Below, piece after piece: positions 31,619 to 42,510 of a stretch of DNA of 64,000 nt (its first letter is position 1; each line of letters opens with the position of its first letter). Location: the NCBI GenBank assembly GCA_020161395.1, contig JAIUOE010000004.1, positions 248,001 to 312,000 of the forward strand, in the 5' to 3' direction. Source of the stretch: Bacteroidota bacterium (GTDB lineage Bacteria > Bacteroidota > Ignavibacteria > Ignavibacteriales > Ignavibacteriaceae). A program made the translations under genes and the position numbers. The notes below the pieces were generated by a model. It was not told the origin of the DNA. It was given only the letters and a program-made list of their open reading frames with translations, and searched no databases.

Positions 31619-32517
31619 TTTTGTGATCCTTTATAAACTTTTAAACTTTCGGTGAACAACTGGTTTCTCAATCTGTATTCAGTAATGTCGTGATCAAGTC
31701 CGCGAATTTCGGTTACCACCACAATCATCGCCGCTCTGAAATAATCGAGAATATCTTTATTTACAGTCATTTCCTTATTATATATTAGCAAGAGAGCAAC
31801 GGCAAGGTTGCTGTATGCATCAATCAGCTCTTTCAATCCATGTAGTTTGCAGAATTTCAATCTTTCCTCGAAAATATCGGAAAATCTAAAAACTTCGCTG
31901 CTTCTGAAATCCTCTTTCTTCATTCTTTGCAAAAGTTCTTCCAAATCCTTTAACGGGGCATAAAGGAAGTCCCTTTCCTCTTCGATCAACTTTCTTTTCT
32001 CTTTTTTGGGAGGATCTTCATAGATCAGAGGCAATTCAGGTTCAGATTTCTTTTCTATTTTCATCGATCTTTTACCTGATGCAGCTTTTTGAACCTTTTG
32101 GAATTCTTCTGCCGCCTGGTCAAGCTCAATCTTTAAATTGTGGCTTTGTTCTTCCATCTTAAGACTTTTAAGGGTTTCCACCCTGTTAAGAATTTTTTTG
32201 AATGAAAGAGTATTTACACTCAGCAGAAGAAAATCAAGATCAGCAACGAGAAACAGACTGTGCTCGAGAAACTTTTCAGAAAACTTTTTATAGTCAATTT
32301 TTTCGAAACTCAGATAATTTGTAATGTCCTGGAGTCGTATGGAGAGTTTTGAAGTTTCTGTAATCCGCTTAAGAACCTGAATGTCAGCGTTCAGATTCTC
32401 CCGGCTTGAAATCCATTCCTCAAGACTGTTTAATATCTGAATTTTTTCAGGATTCAGTCTCAGTTTATTTGAGGCTTCGTTAATCGCACTGATTATGTAA
32501 TTTTTAACTATGTCCAT
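31615..32517 (-). CDS. Hypothetical helical protein between alr and manC
   Basis: The start is the ATG ending at 32517 (300 residues), just after the alr stop; the longer frame to 32679 runs inside alr and is implausible. The protein is helical throughout, with a Lys/Glu/Pro-rich linker (about residues 150-180) between two helical domains. No enzyme motif is seen. It is coupled to manC (4-nt overlap). Confidence 0.6.
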   Translation of the reverse strand: MDIVKNYIISAINEASNKLRLNPEKIQILNSLEEWISSRENLNADIQVLKRITETSKLSIRLQDITNYLSFEKIDYKKFSEKFLEHSLFLVADLDFLLLSVNTLSFKKILNRVETLKSLKMEEQSHNLKIELDQAAEEFQKVQKAASGKRSMKIEKKSEPELPLIYEDPPKKEKRKLIEEERDFLYAPLKDLEELLQRMKKEDFRSSEVFRFSDIFEERLKFCKLHGLKELIDAYSNLAVALLLIYNKEMTVNKDILDYFRAAMIVVVTEIRGLDHDITEYRLRNQLFTESLKVYKGSQK

Positions 32518-32518
32518 T

Positions 32519-33631
32519 TTAGCTTTCGTAAACCCTTGGGACACGCTTTGAGATGCCTGCTGTAATCTCATATGGAATCGTATCCAGTGCAGCGCACCAC
32601 TGCCAGCAGCTTGTATCTGATTTCGGATCGTCTGAGAGAATGACCACTTCCTGCCCGATCGGGTACTCGTCATCCTCAAGATCGATCATAATTCTGTCCA
32701 TCGTGATTGTACCTGCCTGAGAATATTTTTTGCCGTTGATGAGGCAACAGATTTTATTGCTCAACGACCTTCTGATCCCATCAGCATAACCAATGGATAT
32801 CGATCCGATCCAACTGTCTTTTTGTAAAATAAATTTTCTCCCGTAACTGATGCTCTCCCCGGCAGCAAACCGTTTTACGGTTGAAAGAGAACCGACAATC
32901 GACATCACCGGTTTCAAACCAAGGTTTGTTGAGGTTTCCTCATCCTTATAGAAACCGTATAACGATATTCCTGGTCTGACCGCATCAAAATGTGCTTGCG
33001 GATAGTCGAATATACCGCCAGAATTTGCTGCGTGTACCAAACCCGTCTCAATACCGGCTGCTTTGAATTTAGAAAGTACTTCTTCGAACCTTTCTATCTG
33101 AAGACCGGTAAACATTCTGTCAGGTTCATCGGATGTAGCAAAATGAGTGTACACACCTTTAATACTTATTATATTAATTGCGGGTAATACCTTTAATAAT
33201 CGATCAACCACATCTGTTTTAAAACCCAACCTGCCCATACCGGTGTCTATTTTAATGTGAACTCCAAGCTTCTCCTGCAATCCTGCCTGTTTAATGTACT
33301 CAAGTTGATCGAACGATGATACAGTAACTTCATAACGGTATTTCTGTATCGATTTTATCATGGTTGCGTTAAAGGGTTCAAAGACCAGAAACTTCGCTTG
33401 GGGGAAGGAAATTGTCAAATCGATGACTTCTTCAACAGTAGCAACGGCATATAGCTCCGGAGGATTCTCTAATGTGATGAGTTTTTCAACAATCTTATGG
33501 GCTCCGTGTCCGTAGGCGTCTGCCTTCACAACCGCAATTATTTTTGCCGGTCGGACACGCCTGGAGATGACCATATAATTATGAGCAAGATTCGAAAGAT
33601 TAATTAAGGCTTTTGTCGGTCTGATTTGCAT
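32519..33631 (-). CDS. alr: Alanine racemase
   Basis: The 370-residue PLP enzyme has the lysine loop AVVKADAYGHG (Lys36), VHIKIDTGMGRLGF, HAANSGG and ISYGRKF. The catalytic Tyr is in SIGYADG. It makes D-alanine for peptidoglycan. Near normal length. It is the first gene of the block read leftwards from 33.6 kb. Confidence 0.95.
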   Translation of the reverse strand: MQIRPTKALINLSNLAHNYMVISRRVRPAKIIAVVKADAYGHGAHKIVEKLITLENPPELYAVATVEEVIDLTISFPQAKFLVFEPFNATMIKSIQKYRYEVTVSSFDQLEYIKQAGLQEKLGVHIKIDTGMGRLGFKTDVVDRLLKVLPAINIISIKGVYTHFATSDEPDRMFTGLQIERFEEVLSKFKAAGIETGLVHAANSGGIFDYPQAHFDAVRPGISLYGFYKDEETSTNLGLKPVMSIVGSLSTVKRFAAGESISYGRKFILQKDSWIGSISIGYADGIRRSLSNKICCLINGKKYSQAGTITMDRIMIDLEDDEYPIGQEVVILSDDPKSDTSCWQWCAALDTIPYEITAGISKRVPRVYES

Positions 33632-33707
33632 AAAATAAAAATTATTCCCTACAATAATACTTAATTAGATTCAGAAAGAGAAAAATCGGAAAAAATGTAA
33701 TTTTTTT

Positions 33708-33740
33708 TTGAACAAGATATTTTATTCTGAATATTTTTTG
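33708..33740 (+). promoter_or_regulatory. Candidate promoter of the nuo operon
   Basis: TTG at 33708-33710 and TATTTTTTG at 33732-33740 resemble Bacteroidota -33 and -7 elements, with 21 bases between and one extra base in the -7 box. The region 33632-33830 between alr and nuoA is AT-rich and must hold promoters for both directions. Confidence 0.35.
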
Positions 33741-33830
33741 TAATTTAGTAAAACAGATTATTAATATTTATTAATTGAGATAGTCTGTTAGTACAAATGA
33801 TGCAAATTTGTTGAAAAAAATCAGAACAAT

Positions 33831-34265
33831 ATGTCTTACGATTTACAATATATTGTAGCTTTTATCCTGATAGCCGTCCTGTTTAGTATTGTGGCTATTT
33901 TTACCGCCTACCTCTTAAGACCCACTCGCCCCACCTTTGAAAAGATGCAGGTATATGAGTGCGGTGAAGAAACCCAAGGTGTACCCTACATTAAATATAA
34001 TGTCAGATTTTATGTGGTTGCACTTTTATACCTCGTTTTCGGTGTTGAACTGGTGCTTGTAATCCCCTGGGTTGCTGCCTATCTGAATTACGGCCTTTTT
34101 GGTCTGCTGCTGGGTCTCTTTTTCCTTATCGTGCTCGGTGTTGGTATCGTGTATGAATGGAGAAAGGGTGACCTCGACTGGTTTACCTATGAAGATGTAG
34201 TAGCCAATCAGAAAGTAAAAGATCCGACTGCAACCGTAAAGAAGATTGAAAAGGAGATGGTATAA
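33831..34265 (+). CDS. nuoA: Complex I subunit A
   Basis: The 144-residue membrane subunit has three TM helices and the conserved YECGEE (about residues 43-48) in the first loop. It lies near the quinone site of the proton-pumping complex. Its stop overlaps nuoB by one base (TAATG). It is the first of the 11-gene nuo operon. Confidence 0.93.
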   Translation: MSYDLQYIVAFILIAVLFSIVAIFTAYLLRPTRPTFEKMQVYECGEETQGVPYIKYNVRFYVVALLYLVFGVELVLVIPWVAAYLNYGLFGLLLGLFFLIVLGVGIVYEWRKGDLDWFTYEDVVANQKVKDPTATVKKIEKEMV

Positions 34266-34753
34266 TGGGTGTACTCGACAAAGAATTTCTTCAAGAGAAC
34301 ATAGTTGTTACAAATCTTGAAGCACTATTGAATTGGGCTCGTCTCTCCTCAATTTGGCAAACAACCTTTGGTCTGGCTTGCTGTGCAATTGAAATGATGG
34401 CAACTTCGGCATCACATTACGATTTTGACAGATTTGGTGTGATTCCCAGACCAAGCCCAAGACAATCTGATGTTATTATTATATCAGGAACCGTTACCCT
34501 GAAGATGGCTACCCGAATCAAAAGAATTTACGAACAGATGCCCGATCCAAAATATGTAATTTCGATGGGCAGTTGTTCAAATTGTGGCGGTCCATACTGG
34601 GAACACGGATATCATGTTTTAAAAGGTGTCGACAGAGTTATTCCTGTTGATGTGTATGTCCCCGGCTGTCCCCCAAGACCCGAAGCTCTTCTCGAAGGAT
34701 TGCTTAAGCTTCAGGAAAAAATCAGAAATGAATCTTTGATCAAATCGGCATAA
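34265..34753 (+). CDS. nuoB: Complex I subunit B (N2 cluster)
   Basis: The 162-residue protein carries the tandem cysteines of cluster N2: Cys39, Cys40, Cys104 and Cys135 ([24 protein letters not shown]). This [4Fe-4S] cluster gives electrons to quinone at the junction with NuoD. The gene starts at ATG overlapping the nuoA stop. Confidence 0.97.
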   Translation: MGVLDKEFLQENIVVTNLEALLNWARLSSIWQTTFGLACCAIEMMATSASHYDFDRFGVIPRPSPRQSDVIIISGTVTLKMATRIKRIYEQMPDPKYVISMGSCSNCGGPYWEHGYHVLKGVDRVIPVDVYVPGCPPRPEALLEGLLKLQEKIRNESLIKSA

Positions 34754-34756
34754 CAG

Positions 34757-35287
34757 ATGAAAACATTCGAAGAACTCGTTGAACTATTAAAATCTAAATT
34801 TACCGGGGAATCAGATATTGAAGCCCGCAAAGAAGGCACGGAAGATGTCATTCTTGTGAATCCCCTTATTATAAAAGATGTTTGCAGTTTTCTAGCCACT
34901 GAAGCTGAGTTGAAATTCGACTCACTTGTTCTGCTTTCAGGAGCGGATGATGAGAATGGTGAGAAAATCAAGCATGAAGATGAATCGTTCGATATTCAAG
35001 GTGGCACACTCAGTGTTTACTACCATATCGAATCCACTTCCCTCGTACACAAATTAACCCTTAGAGTTTCCGTCGACCGGGAAAATCCTGTCACTCAGTC
35101 TGTATCCACCGTTTGGAGATGTGCCGACTGGCATGAACGGGAAGCTTTTGACATGTATGGTTTCATTTTCGAGGGCCACCCCAATCTTATCAGAATCTTG
35201 ATGCCTTACGACTGGGAATTTGGATACCCCCTCAGAAAAGATTATAAAAATCCGGAATTTTATCACGGAATGAAAGTGCCTTACTAA
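34757..35287 (+). CDS. nuoC: Complex I subunit C (30 kDa)
   Basis: The 176-residue subunit has the signature [11 protein letters not shown] and GHPNLIRIL, followed by FGYPLRKD. It packs against NuoD in the quinone module. It is separate from nuoD, unlike the NuoCD fusion of E. coli. It begins 3 nt after nuoB. Confidence 0.94.
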   Translation: MKTFEELVELLKSKFTGESDIEARKEGTEDVILVNPLIIKDVCSFLATEAELKFDSLVLLSGADDENGEKIKHEDESFDIQGGTLSVYYHIESTSLVHKLTLRVSVDRENPVTQSVSTVWRCADWHEREAFDMYGFIFEGHPNLIRILMPYDWEFGYPLRKDYKNPEFYHGMKVPY

Positions 35288-35295
35288 AAACTGCC

Positions 35296-36429
35296 ATGAC
35301 GAATAAAATAACTTCAAACTTAAAAACTGATGAAATGGTCCTTAACATGGGACCACAACACCCGTCTACTCACGGTGTTCTCCGTGTGGAACTTAAAATA
35401 GATGGTGAAAAGATCATCCATGCGGAACCGCATCTTGGTTATCTGCACAGATGCTTCGAAAAACATTGCGAGGCAATGACATATCCTCAGGTAATTCCCT
35501 ATGTTGACCGTATGGACTACCTTGCCGCCATGAATAACGAGCTCGGTTATGTGATTGCAGTCGAAAAACTCCTGAAAATTGAAATTCCTGAGAGAGTTGA
35601 ATACATTCGTGTAATTATGAGTGAATTACAGCGGATTGCTTCGCACCTTGTGGCTCTCGGAACTTTCGGACTCGATGTCGGAGCTTTCACACCATTTCTG
35701 TTCACATTCCGTGACAGAGAAAAAATCCTCAATCTTTTCGAGATCACCTGCGGTGCAAGACTGCTATACAATTATATATGGGTTGGTGGGGTATCTCATG
35801 ATCTTCATCCTGACTTTTTAAGATTAACAAAAGAATTTATCGAATATTTCAGACCAAAAGTTGAAGAGCTTAACGGTCTGCTGACATATAACAAGATCTT
35901 TATCGAAAGAACCGCCAATATCGGTGTGCTTCCTGATGATCTGGCTGTTAATTATGGAGTTTCGGGTCCGAGCTTAAGAGGTTCCGGATTCAAATGGGAT
36001 ATCCGTAAAAATGATCCTTATTCCATCTACAACAGATTTGATTTTGATGTTCCGGTTGGTCAGGGTCTCGCCGGTACTCTTGGCGACTGTTGGGACAGAT
36101 ACTATGTCCGCGTTCTGGAACTGGAACAGAGTCTCCGGATTCTTGAACAGGCTATCGAACAGATACCCGAAGGTGATGTAACTTCCGCCATTCCCAAAAG
36201 AGTGAAGCCAAATGAAGGAATCGCTTACGCAAGAGTTGAAAACCCTAAAGGTGAGCTCGGCTATTTTATAATCAGTAAAGGCGGACTGCAACCTGCCAGA
36301 GTGAAAGTGCGTCCACCTTCTTTCGTAAATTTAAGCGTATTCTCCGAAATTGCCAAAGGACACATGGTTAGTGATGTCGTAGCAATTCTCGGCAGTCTTG
36401 ATATTGTTTTGGGAGAGATCGACAGATGA
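35296..36429 (+). CDS. nuoD: Complex I subunit D (49 kDa)
   Basis: The 377-residue protein shows [27 protein letters not shown] and [12 protein letters not shown], the quinone-binding face derived from NiFe hydrogenases; the C-terminus is [11 protein letters not shown]. It lacks the hydrogenase cysteines, as expected. It overlaps nuoH by 4 nt. Confidence 0.96.
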   Translation: MTNKITSNLKTDEMVLNMGPQHPSTHGVLRVELKIDGEKIIHAEPHLGYLHRCFEKHCEAMTYPQVIPYVDRMDYLAAMNNELGYVIAVEKLLKIEIPERVEYIRVIMSELQRIASHLVALGTFGLDVGAFTPFLFTFRDREKILNLFEITCGARLLYNYIWVGGVSHDLHPDFLRLTKEFIEYFRPKVEELNGLLTYNKIFIERTANIGVLPDDLAVNYGVSGPSLRGSGFKWDIRKNDPYSIYNRFDFDVPVGQGLAGTLGDCWDRYYVRVLELEQSLRILEQAIEQIPEGDVTSAIPKRVKPNEGIAYARVENPKGELGYFIISKGGLQPARVKVRPPSFVNLSVFSEIAKGHMVSDVVAILGSLDIVLGEIDR

Positions 36430-37481
36430 CAATGTTTAATTTTTGGGACTTTCTTATTATCCTCCTTTACGCCATCGTGCCGCTCGTGTTTATTATTCCT
36501 TTTGCCCTGATGGCAGTTTTTGCAGAACGAAAAATTTCAGCCTGGATTCAGAACCGTGTAGGTCCCAACAGAACAGGTCCCGGTGGCTGGTTTCAGACGA
36601 CTGCGGATATTCTTAAACTGATGCAGAAAGAAGATATTGTTGCCTCAGGAGCAGACAAAAAACTCTTTCTGATAGCACCAATTGTAGTGTTTCTCGGAAG
36701 CTACGCTGCATATGCCGCACTTCCCTTTACATCGGTTTATATTGGCACAAATATCAACCTTGGAGTTCTGTTCATGGTTGCCATATCCGGGTATGTTGTA
36801 GCAGGTATTGTATTCGCCGGATGGGCTTCAGACAACAAATACTCAATTATGGGTTCGATGAGATCGGCTTCACAGCTCGTAAGCTATGAAATTCCGACTC
36901 TCTTTGTTATCATCTCGATTTTTGCAGTTACCCAGCAGTTCAATCTTCATGAGCTGAGCGAAATGCAGACTTCAAATATCTTTAACTGGGGTATTTTTGG
37001 TTTTGCCGATCTCGGGTTCAAAAGGATTCTGCTCATTCCTGCGCTATTTACTTTGATGATTATTCTCTTTATCAGTACTCTTGCCGAAGTAAACCGGACA
37101 CCGTTCGATCTTCCGGAAGCAGAGTCGGAACTGGTTGCGGGCTTTCACACCGAATACAGCGGAATGAAATTTGCACTTTTCTTCCTCTCAGAGTATGCAA
37201 ACATGTTTGCAGTCTCAGCTCTGGTAACCTCATTTTTTCTCGGTGGATATCAATCACCGTTTGGTTACCTCGGTAGACTTTTGGGATGGGAATGGCTTGT
37301 TCCGGTTGAACAGGTTTTCTGGTTCCTGAGTAAAGGTCTGATTCTGGTAGCTGTTCAGATTTGGATGAGATGGTCACTCCCCCGCTTAAGAATGGATCAG
37401 CTTATGAAAGTGTGCTGGAAATATCTGATACCAATAGCTTTTATATGTTTTATTTACATCACGATTGTAATGTATATCTAG
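36426..37481 (+). CDS. nuoH: Complex I subunit H
   Basis: The 351-residue membrane protein has eight or so helices with [19 protein letters not shown] and [19 protein letters not shown]. It builds the quinone chamber and links it to the antiporter subunits. It begins inside the nuoD stop codon region. Confidence 0.96.
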   Translation: MTMFNFWDFLIILLYAIVPLVFIIPFALMAVFAERKISAWIQNRVGPNRTGPGGWFQTTADILKLMQKEDIVASGADKKLFLIAPIVVFLGSYAAYAALPFTSVYIGTNINLGVLFMVAISGYVVAGIVFAGWASDNKYSIMGSMRSASQLVSYEIPTLFVIISIFAVTQQFNLHELSEMQTSNIFNWGIFGFADLGFKRILLIPALFTLMIILFISTLAEVNRTPFDLPEAESELVAGFHTEYSGMKFALFFLSEYANMFAVSALVTSFFLGGYQSPFGYLGRLLGWEWLVPVEQVFWFLSKGLILVAVQIWMRWSLPRLRMDQLMKVCWKYLIPIAFICFIYITIVMYI

Positions 37482-37482
37482 T

Positions 37483-38022
37483 ATGATGAACGCAATAACT
37501 ACATATCTCAATGAGATAAAATCAGCAGTAATGACTACTCTTATCGGTATGAAAATTACCTGGAAGAATATGTTTTATGAGTCTGTAACAATACAATATC
37601 CGGAGGTTAAGCCGATTCTTCCCGAAAGGACAAGAAACCGCTTATATGTTAACATGGATGACTGCATCGGTTGCGACCAGTGTGCGAGAGCATGCCCGGT
37701 CAGTTGTATTGATATAGAGACCGTTAAGTGTGTACCCGGGGAAGACCTTGGTAAAACAAGTAACGGCAAGAAGAAAATGCTTTGGGTTACTAAATTCGAT
37801 ATCGATTTCGCGAAGTGCTGCTATTGCCAGCTTTGCGTTTTCCCTTGTCCGACCGATTGCATTTACATGACTGATGTCTATGAATTTTCTGAATACGACC
37901 GGTCAGCACTTATTTACAACTTTGCGACTTTAACACCTGAGGAATCTGCTGAAAAGAAAGAGAACTTCAGGATACTTGCTGAAAGCAAAGCCAAACCTGT
38001 ACAACCAAATACGGCAAGTTAG
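37483..38022 (+). CDS. nuoI: Complex I subunit I (two 4Fe-4S clusters)
   Basis: The 179-residue subunit has two ferredoxin motifs: Cys61, 64, 67 and 71 (CIGCDQCARACP), and Cys112, 115, 118 and 122 (CCYCQLCVFPCP). These hold clusters N6a and N6b, which carry electrons towards N2. With nuoEFG absent, this subunit may be the docking point for a soluble donor such as ferredoxin. Confidence 0.95.
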   Translation: MMNAITTYLNEIKSAVMTTLIGMKITWKNMFYESVTIQYPEVKPILPERTRNRLYVNMDDCIGCDQCARACPVSCIDIETVKCVPGEDLGKTSNGKKKMLWVTKFDIDFAKCCYCQLCVFPCPTDCIYMTDVYEFSEYDRSALIYNFATLTPEESAEKKENFRILAESKAKPVQPNTAS

Positions 38023-38025
38023 TTT

Positions 38026-38523
38026 ATGGAATTATTTGATTTATTCTTCTATATTTTTGCGACCGTTATTGTTATCTCGGGAGCAGTTACTGTTCTGAAT
38101 AAAAACCTTATTTACGCTGCTTTTTCCCTTCTTGTTCTCCTAAGCAGTGTGGCTGCAATGTTTTTTATTCTCGGAGCTGAATTTCTGGCGATGGTCCAGA
38201 TACTGATCTATGTTGGTGGTATTCTTATCCTGGTCGTTTTCGGTATAATGTTGACAGGACAGGTTAAAGCGGTACCAATAAGAGAGAATTTCTTTTATCT
38301 GCTTCTGGCGTCGGTTACGACGGGTTTGCTCTGCGGTCTGCTTGTTACGGGCATTACCTCTCTTCCTTCGAAGATGCTTGGCGCAAATATCGTATCGACT
38401 CCGATAAAGGATTTAGGAAATTTATTAATTGGCAAGTATTATTTAATTTTTGGTGTACTCGGTGTACTGCTGTTGGTCATTCTGATTGCGGCTGCGGGTA
38501 TGGCACGAAACAATAAAGATTAG
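38026..38523 (+). CDS. nuoJ: Complex I subunit J
   Basis: The 165-residue membrane subunit has five helices, including EFLAMVQILIYVGGILILVV with the conserved glycines of the pi-bulge helix. It lies between NuoH and the antiporters and is 3 nt after nuoI. Confidence 0.94.
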   Translation: MELFDLFFYIFATVIVISGAVTVLNKNLIYAAFSLLVLLSSVAAMFFILGAEFLAMVQILIYVGGILILVVFGIMLTGQVKAVPIRENFFYLLLASVTTGLLCGLLVTGITSLPSKMLGANIVSTPIKDLGNLLIGKYYLIFGVLGVLLLVILIAAAGMARNNKD

Positions 38524-38525
38524 TT

Positions 38526-38831
38526 ATGGTTGGTCTAAATCATTTTCTTATACTTTCATCGATTCTTTTTTGCCTCGGAATTTTTGGTGTCATAACCAGA
38601 AAAAATGCCATCACGGTATTAATGGGGCTCGAAATGATACTAAATGCAGCATCTCTGAACTTTGTGGCAATCTCCCGTTTCACTGATATGGCAGCTCACG
38701 GACAGGTAATTTCCCTGTTTATAATTGTGCTTGCAGCATCAGAGGCAGCCATTGCGCTTGCAATAGTTCTGAATCTCTATAAAAATTACTCTAATGTAAA
38801 TGTTGATGAAATTAATACTTTAAAAGATTAA
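38526..38831 (+). CDS. nuoK: Complex I subunit K
   Basis: The 101-residue subunit has three helices, with Glu residues in GLEMILNAASLNFV and the SEAAIALAIVL helix, both essential for proton transfer in known NuoK. Start is 2 nt after nuoJ's stop. Confidence 0.95.
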   Translation: MVGLNHFLILSSILFCLGIFGVITRKNAITVLMGLEMILNAASLNFVAISRFTDMAAHGQVISLFIIVLAASEAAIALAIVLNLYKNYSNVNVDEINTLKD

Positions 38832-38834
38832 AGA

Positions 38835-40889
38835 ATGAATACTCTCACTATTTATCAGATACTGATAGTCTTGTTGCCTCTTTCGGGCTTCCTGGTGGCT
38901 GTTCTTAGTCCCAGGAGCATGAAGAAGTCGTACATCGCAGAAGTAAGCATTATGTTTGTTTCGCTTCTCATGGCAGCATTTCTGTTTATTACCAAAATCC
39001 ACGATTATCCTGATGAAACGATTCGATACTCATTCGTTTTGTTTTCTCTCTCCGGTGCGGGAGAAGGATTCAAATTCATGGTTGACCTCACAATGGACAA
39101 CATGACTGTTTCTCTTCTCTTCATGGTAACCCTGATCAGTTTTCTTGTGCACTTCTTCTCTTTGGAGTATATGCATGATGAGCCACTGAAAAACAGGTAC
39201 TTCGGATATCTTGGACTTTTCACCTTCTCGATGCTCGGTCTTCTAAGTACCGGAAGCATCATGTTCATTTACATCTTTTGGGAACTCGTCGGTCTCTCAT
39301 CATATCTGTTGATCGGATTTTGGGGATTCAAGGATGAAGCTGCAAATGCGTGCAGTAAGGCTTTCATCACTAACCGTGTTGGTGATTTCGGCTTCTTTCT
39401 CGGAATTTTAATGCTTTTCATCACCTACGGTACATTTGACCTTTTTGTCATATTTGATATGATCGGAAAAGGTCAGTATCCACTAGGAAGTGAAATGTGG
39501 CTGACAGTAACGGGCCTGCTCCTTTTTGCCGGAGCGGTTGGCAAATCAGCTCAATTCCCTCTCCATGTGTGGCTTCCCGATGCGATGGCGGGTCCGACTC
39601 CGGTGAGTGCTCTCATCCACGCTGCCACGATGGTTGCTGCCGGTGTTTACATGATCGTTAGACTCTTTCCAATGTTTACAGAGAGTGCGTTCCTTATCAT
39701 CGGAATAATTGGTGGATTTTCGGCTCTTATGGCTGCCACTATAGCTCTCACACAGTTGGATATCAAGAAAATTCTCGCTTACTCAACAGTCAGCCAACTC
39801 GGTTTAATGGTTCTGGCGGTAGGTGTAGGTGCATACCAGGCGGCGATTATTCATCTCCTGTTTCATGCATTTTTCAAAGCAGGTCTCTTTCTCGGATCAG
39901 GTTCCATTATCCATGCAACCCACACACAGGATATCATGGATATGGGCGGATTGAGAAAGAAAATGCCGGTAACTTTCTACACCACCTTGATTTACTCACT
40001 GTCGCTCGTAGGTTTTCCTTTAACGATTGGTTTCCTGAGTAAAGAGATGATACTTACTTCATCTATCACTCTTGGCTCACTTTCCGGCAACTATATCTAT
40101 TTTATCTTTGCCGTTCTCACAAGTACTTTGACATCATTCTACATCTTTAGATATGTCTTTTTGATATTCTTCGGGGAACCAAGAAATCATCACGCCTATG
40201 AGCATGCTCACGATTTCAATATATTCATAAAACTGCCACTCATACTACTCGCGGCACTCTGTTTCTTTTTCCTGTTTACTTTCAATCCGATTACACTTCA
40301 CGGAACCTATCTTACGGAATTGCTTTTTAGATTGCCAAAAATATTGCTTCCTGCCAGTGTAACATATCCATTCCTGACTTCTGCAGGTGAAGGAACAATC
40401 TACTCGGAAGCATATATGCACACTTTGCATGGATCGGAAATAATAGTTACCGTCATTTCCGGGTTGATTATCACCTTTGGAATTGGTACTGCGTGGTACA
40501 TGTATATGAATAAAAAAATGTTGCCAAAAGTCCCAGAAGGATTTCTTGGTAAAATGTACCTTTTCTCACAAAAAGCATGGTACATCGATGCGCTTTATGA
40601 TGCAACAATAATAAGAGTAACTTATCTGACAGCTACTCTAATGACTTTGATTGACAGATATGTTATCGATGGTGCAGTAAATCTTGGTGCAAAAATAACA
40701 ATGATGCTCGGCAGATTTGGTGCAGCTTTCGATCGCTATGTCGTTGACGGGCTCGTTAACCTCGTTGCCTGGATTAATGGCATAGCAAGCATGATAATAA
40801 GAAAATTCCAGACCGGGAAGGTACAGACCTATCTGACTCTCGTTATGGTGTTCATAGTAATTTTTGTAATGTATATTTTTTCTAATTAA
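38835..40889 (+). CDS. nuoL: Complex I subunit L (antiporter-like)
   Basis: The 684-residue protein has the antiporter fold (about 14 helices; WELVGLSSYLLIGFW, FPLHVWLPDAMAGPTPVSAL, STVSQLGLM) followed by the long lateral C-terminal helix. It pumps protons at the distal end of the complex. The C-terminal 60 residues contain repeat-like YVIDGAVNLGAK and YVVDGLVNLVAW segments, a minor oddity. Confidence 0.95.
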   Translation: MNTLTIYQILIVLLPLSGFLVAVLSPRSMKKSYIAEVSIMFVSLLMAAFLFITKIHDYPDETIRYSFVLFSLSGAGEGFKFMVDLTMDNMTVSLLFMVTLISFLVHFFSLEYMHDEPLKNRYFGYLGLFTFSMLGLLSTGSIMFIYIFWELVGLSSYLLIGFWGFKDEAANACSKAFITNRVGDFGFFLGILMLFITYGTFDLFVIFDMIGKGQYPLGSEMWLTVTGLLLFAGAVGKSAQFPLHVWLPDAMAGPTPVSALIHAATMVAAGVYMIVRLFPMFTESAFLIIGIIGGFSALMAATIALTQLDIKKILAYSTVSQLGLMVLAVGVGAYQAAIIHLLFHAFFKAGLFLGSGSIIHATHTQDIMDMGGLRKKMPVTFYTTLIYSLSLVGFPLTIGFLSKEMILTSSITLGSLSGNYIYFIFAVLTSTLTSFYIFRYVFLIFFGEPRNHHAYEHAHDFNIFIKLPLILLAALCFFFLFTFNPITLHGTYLTELLFRLPKILLPASVTYPFLTSAGEGTIYSEAYMHTLHGSEIIVTVISGLIITFGIGTAWYMYMNKKMLPKVPEGFLGKMYLFSQKAWYIDALYDATIIRVTYLTATLMTLIDRYVIDGAVNLGAKITMMLGRFGAAFDRYVVDGLVNLVAWINGIASMIIRKFQTGKVQTYLTLVMVFIVIFVMYIFSN

Positions 40890-40909
40890 AGAAACCGGAA
40901 GAATATAAG

Positions 40910-42496
40910 ATGTCACAATTTCCGTATCTTTCAGTACTGACCTTTCTACCCCTTATTGCGGCACTCGCTTTAATCTTTGTGCCGGCTGAAAAGAAAAACG
41001 CCATTAGATATACCGCTCTGGGTGTGGTTATCGTTCAACTGATCCTGACAGTTTTGTTGTGGATGAACTTTAACTTTGACCTCTCAGGGATTAAAGATAT
41101 AAAAGGATATCAGTTTATCGAGAAGTTTACCTGGATTTACATGACAGGTCTCCCCGTATTCGATACCTTCAAGATTGATTATTTCCTTGCAATCGATGGA
41201 CTCAGTTTGCCGATGGTGATACTGAGCTCAATTATCGCTTTTGTTGCGGTTATATCTTCATGGAATATTGAAGATTCGACCCACAAACCGAATTCGAGCA
41301 AAGGTTATTTCATTCTTCTTCTTATCCTCAACACCGGTACTCTTGGTGTTTTCGTAGCACTCGATTTCTTCTTGTTCTATGTGTTCTGGGAACTCGTACT
41401 ACTACCGATGTACTTCCTGATTGGTATCTGGGGAGGTCCGAGAAGAGAATATGCTGCCATTAAGTTCTTTATTTACACTCTTGCCGGATCAGTGCTGATA
41501 TTGCTTGCAATAATCGGACTTTATCTGAGTGTACAGGAAACGGTTGATGGAAAGACAATTCATACTTTCAACATGCTTGCCATGATGGACAGTACGAATT
41601 TTTCAAAAGACGGCATCATGTCGCTGTTGAATCCAAACAATTTCCGCTTCCTCGCATTTCTCGGTTTGTTTATCGGGTTTGCTATTAAAATCCCTCTTTT
41701 CCCGTTCCATACATGGCTCCCTGATGCGCATGTTGAGGCACCAACTCCAATATCAGTAATTCTTGCTGGTGTTCTCCTGAAAATGGGTGGTTATGCGATC
41801 TTAAGAATAATTTACCCGATTTTCCCCGAGCAGGTTCATCAGTGGGCATACTGGATTGCTTTCCTCGGAATGATTAACATTGTTTATGGTGCTTTCTGCG
41901 CCCTGGGACAAAAGGATTTCAAGAAATTGATCGCCTACTCCTCTGTTTCTCATATGGGTTTTGTGGTTCTTGGAATTGCTGCTTTCAACGAGTTTGGTCT
42001 TGCCGGTGGAGTTCTTCAGATGTTCAACCACGGTACCGTAACAGCAATGTTATTCCTTATCGTGGGGGTAATCTATGAACGCACAGGTAAGAGAGGCCTT
42101 GACGATTTCGGCGGGCTTGCATCCGTTGTACCAATGTACACCGGAATCGTGACCCTTGCTTTCTTCGCGGCATTTGGTTTGCCGGGACTTAGCTCCTTCG
42201 TTTCTGAATTAATGATCTTTATCGGTGCTTTCAGCAACGAATCAATCAGAGTTCTGACAATTGTCTCCGCAATCGGTATTGTAATGGGTGCAGTTTATAT
42301 GCTGAGAGCACTTCAGAAAATTTTCCTTGGCAAAGTAAAGGAAGAGTATAAAAGCCTTAAAGATCTCACCATACGAGAATACATTATGTTTGTTCCTCTT
42401 GCTATCATCGTGATTATCTTTGGTATTTACCCTACTCCGATGCTCGATATCATGAATAAAACGATCAGCAATCTTCTTGTTGCTTTAGGAAAGTAA
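40910..42496 (+). CDS. nuoM: Complex I subunit M (antiporter-like)
   Basis: The 528-residue protein has the antiporter motifs FWELVLLPMYFLIGIWGG, KIPLFPFHTWLPDAHVEAPT and SVSHMGFVVLG. It is one of three proton pumps in the membrane arm. Its start has a GGAAGAATATAAG context and lies 20 nt after nuoL. Confidence 0.95.
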   Translation: MSQFPYLSVLTFLPLIAALALIFVPAEKKNAIRYTALGVVIVQLILTVLLWMNFNFDLSGIKDIKGYQFIEKFTWIYMTGLPVFDTFKIDYFLAIDGLSLPMVILSSIIAFVAVISSWNIEDSTHKPNSSKGYFILLLILNTGTLGVFVALDFFLFYVFWELVLLPMYFLIGIWGGPRREYAAIKFFIYTLAGSVLILLAIIGLYLSVQETVDGKTIHTFNMLAMMDSTNFSKDGIMSLLNPNNFRFLAFLGLFIGFAIKIPLFPFHTWLPDAHVEAPTPISVILAGVLLKMGGYAILRIIYPIFPEQVHQWAYWIAFLGMINIVYGAFCALGQKDFKKLIAYSSVSHMGFVVLGIAAFNEFGLAGGVLQMFNHGTVTAMLFLIVGVIYERTGKRGLDDFGGLASVVPMYTGIVTLAFFAAFGLPGLSSFVSELMIFIGAFSNESIRVLTIVSAIGIVMGAVYMLRALQKIFLGKVKEEYKSLKDLTIREYIMFVPLAIIVIIFGIYPTPMLDIMNKTISNLLVALGK

Positions 42497-42510
42497 ACGG
42501 GACCTAAGAC

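Noticed and set aside
32519-32679. Longer N-terminus of the protein at 31615 (to 32679)
   Set aside because: This part lies wholly inside alr, is Ser/Arg/Gln-rich and low in complexity, and the ATG at 32517 right after the alr stop is natural.
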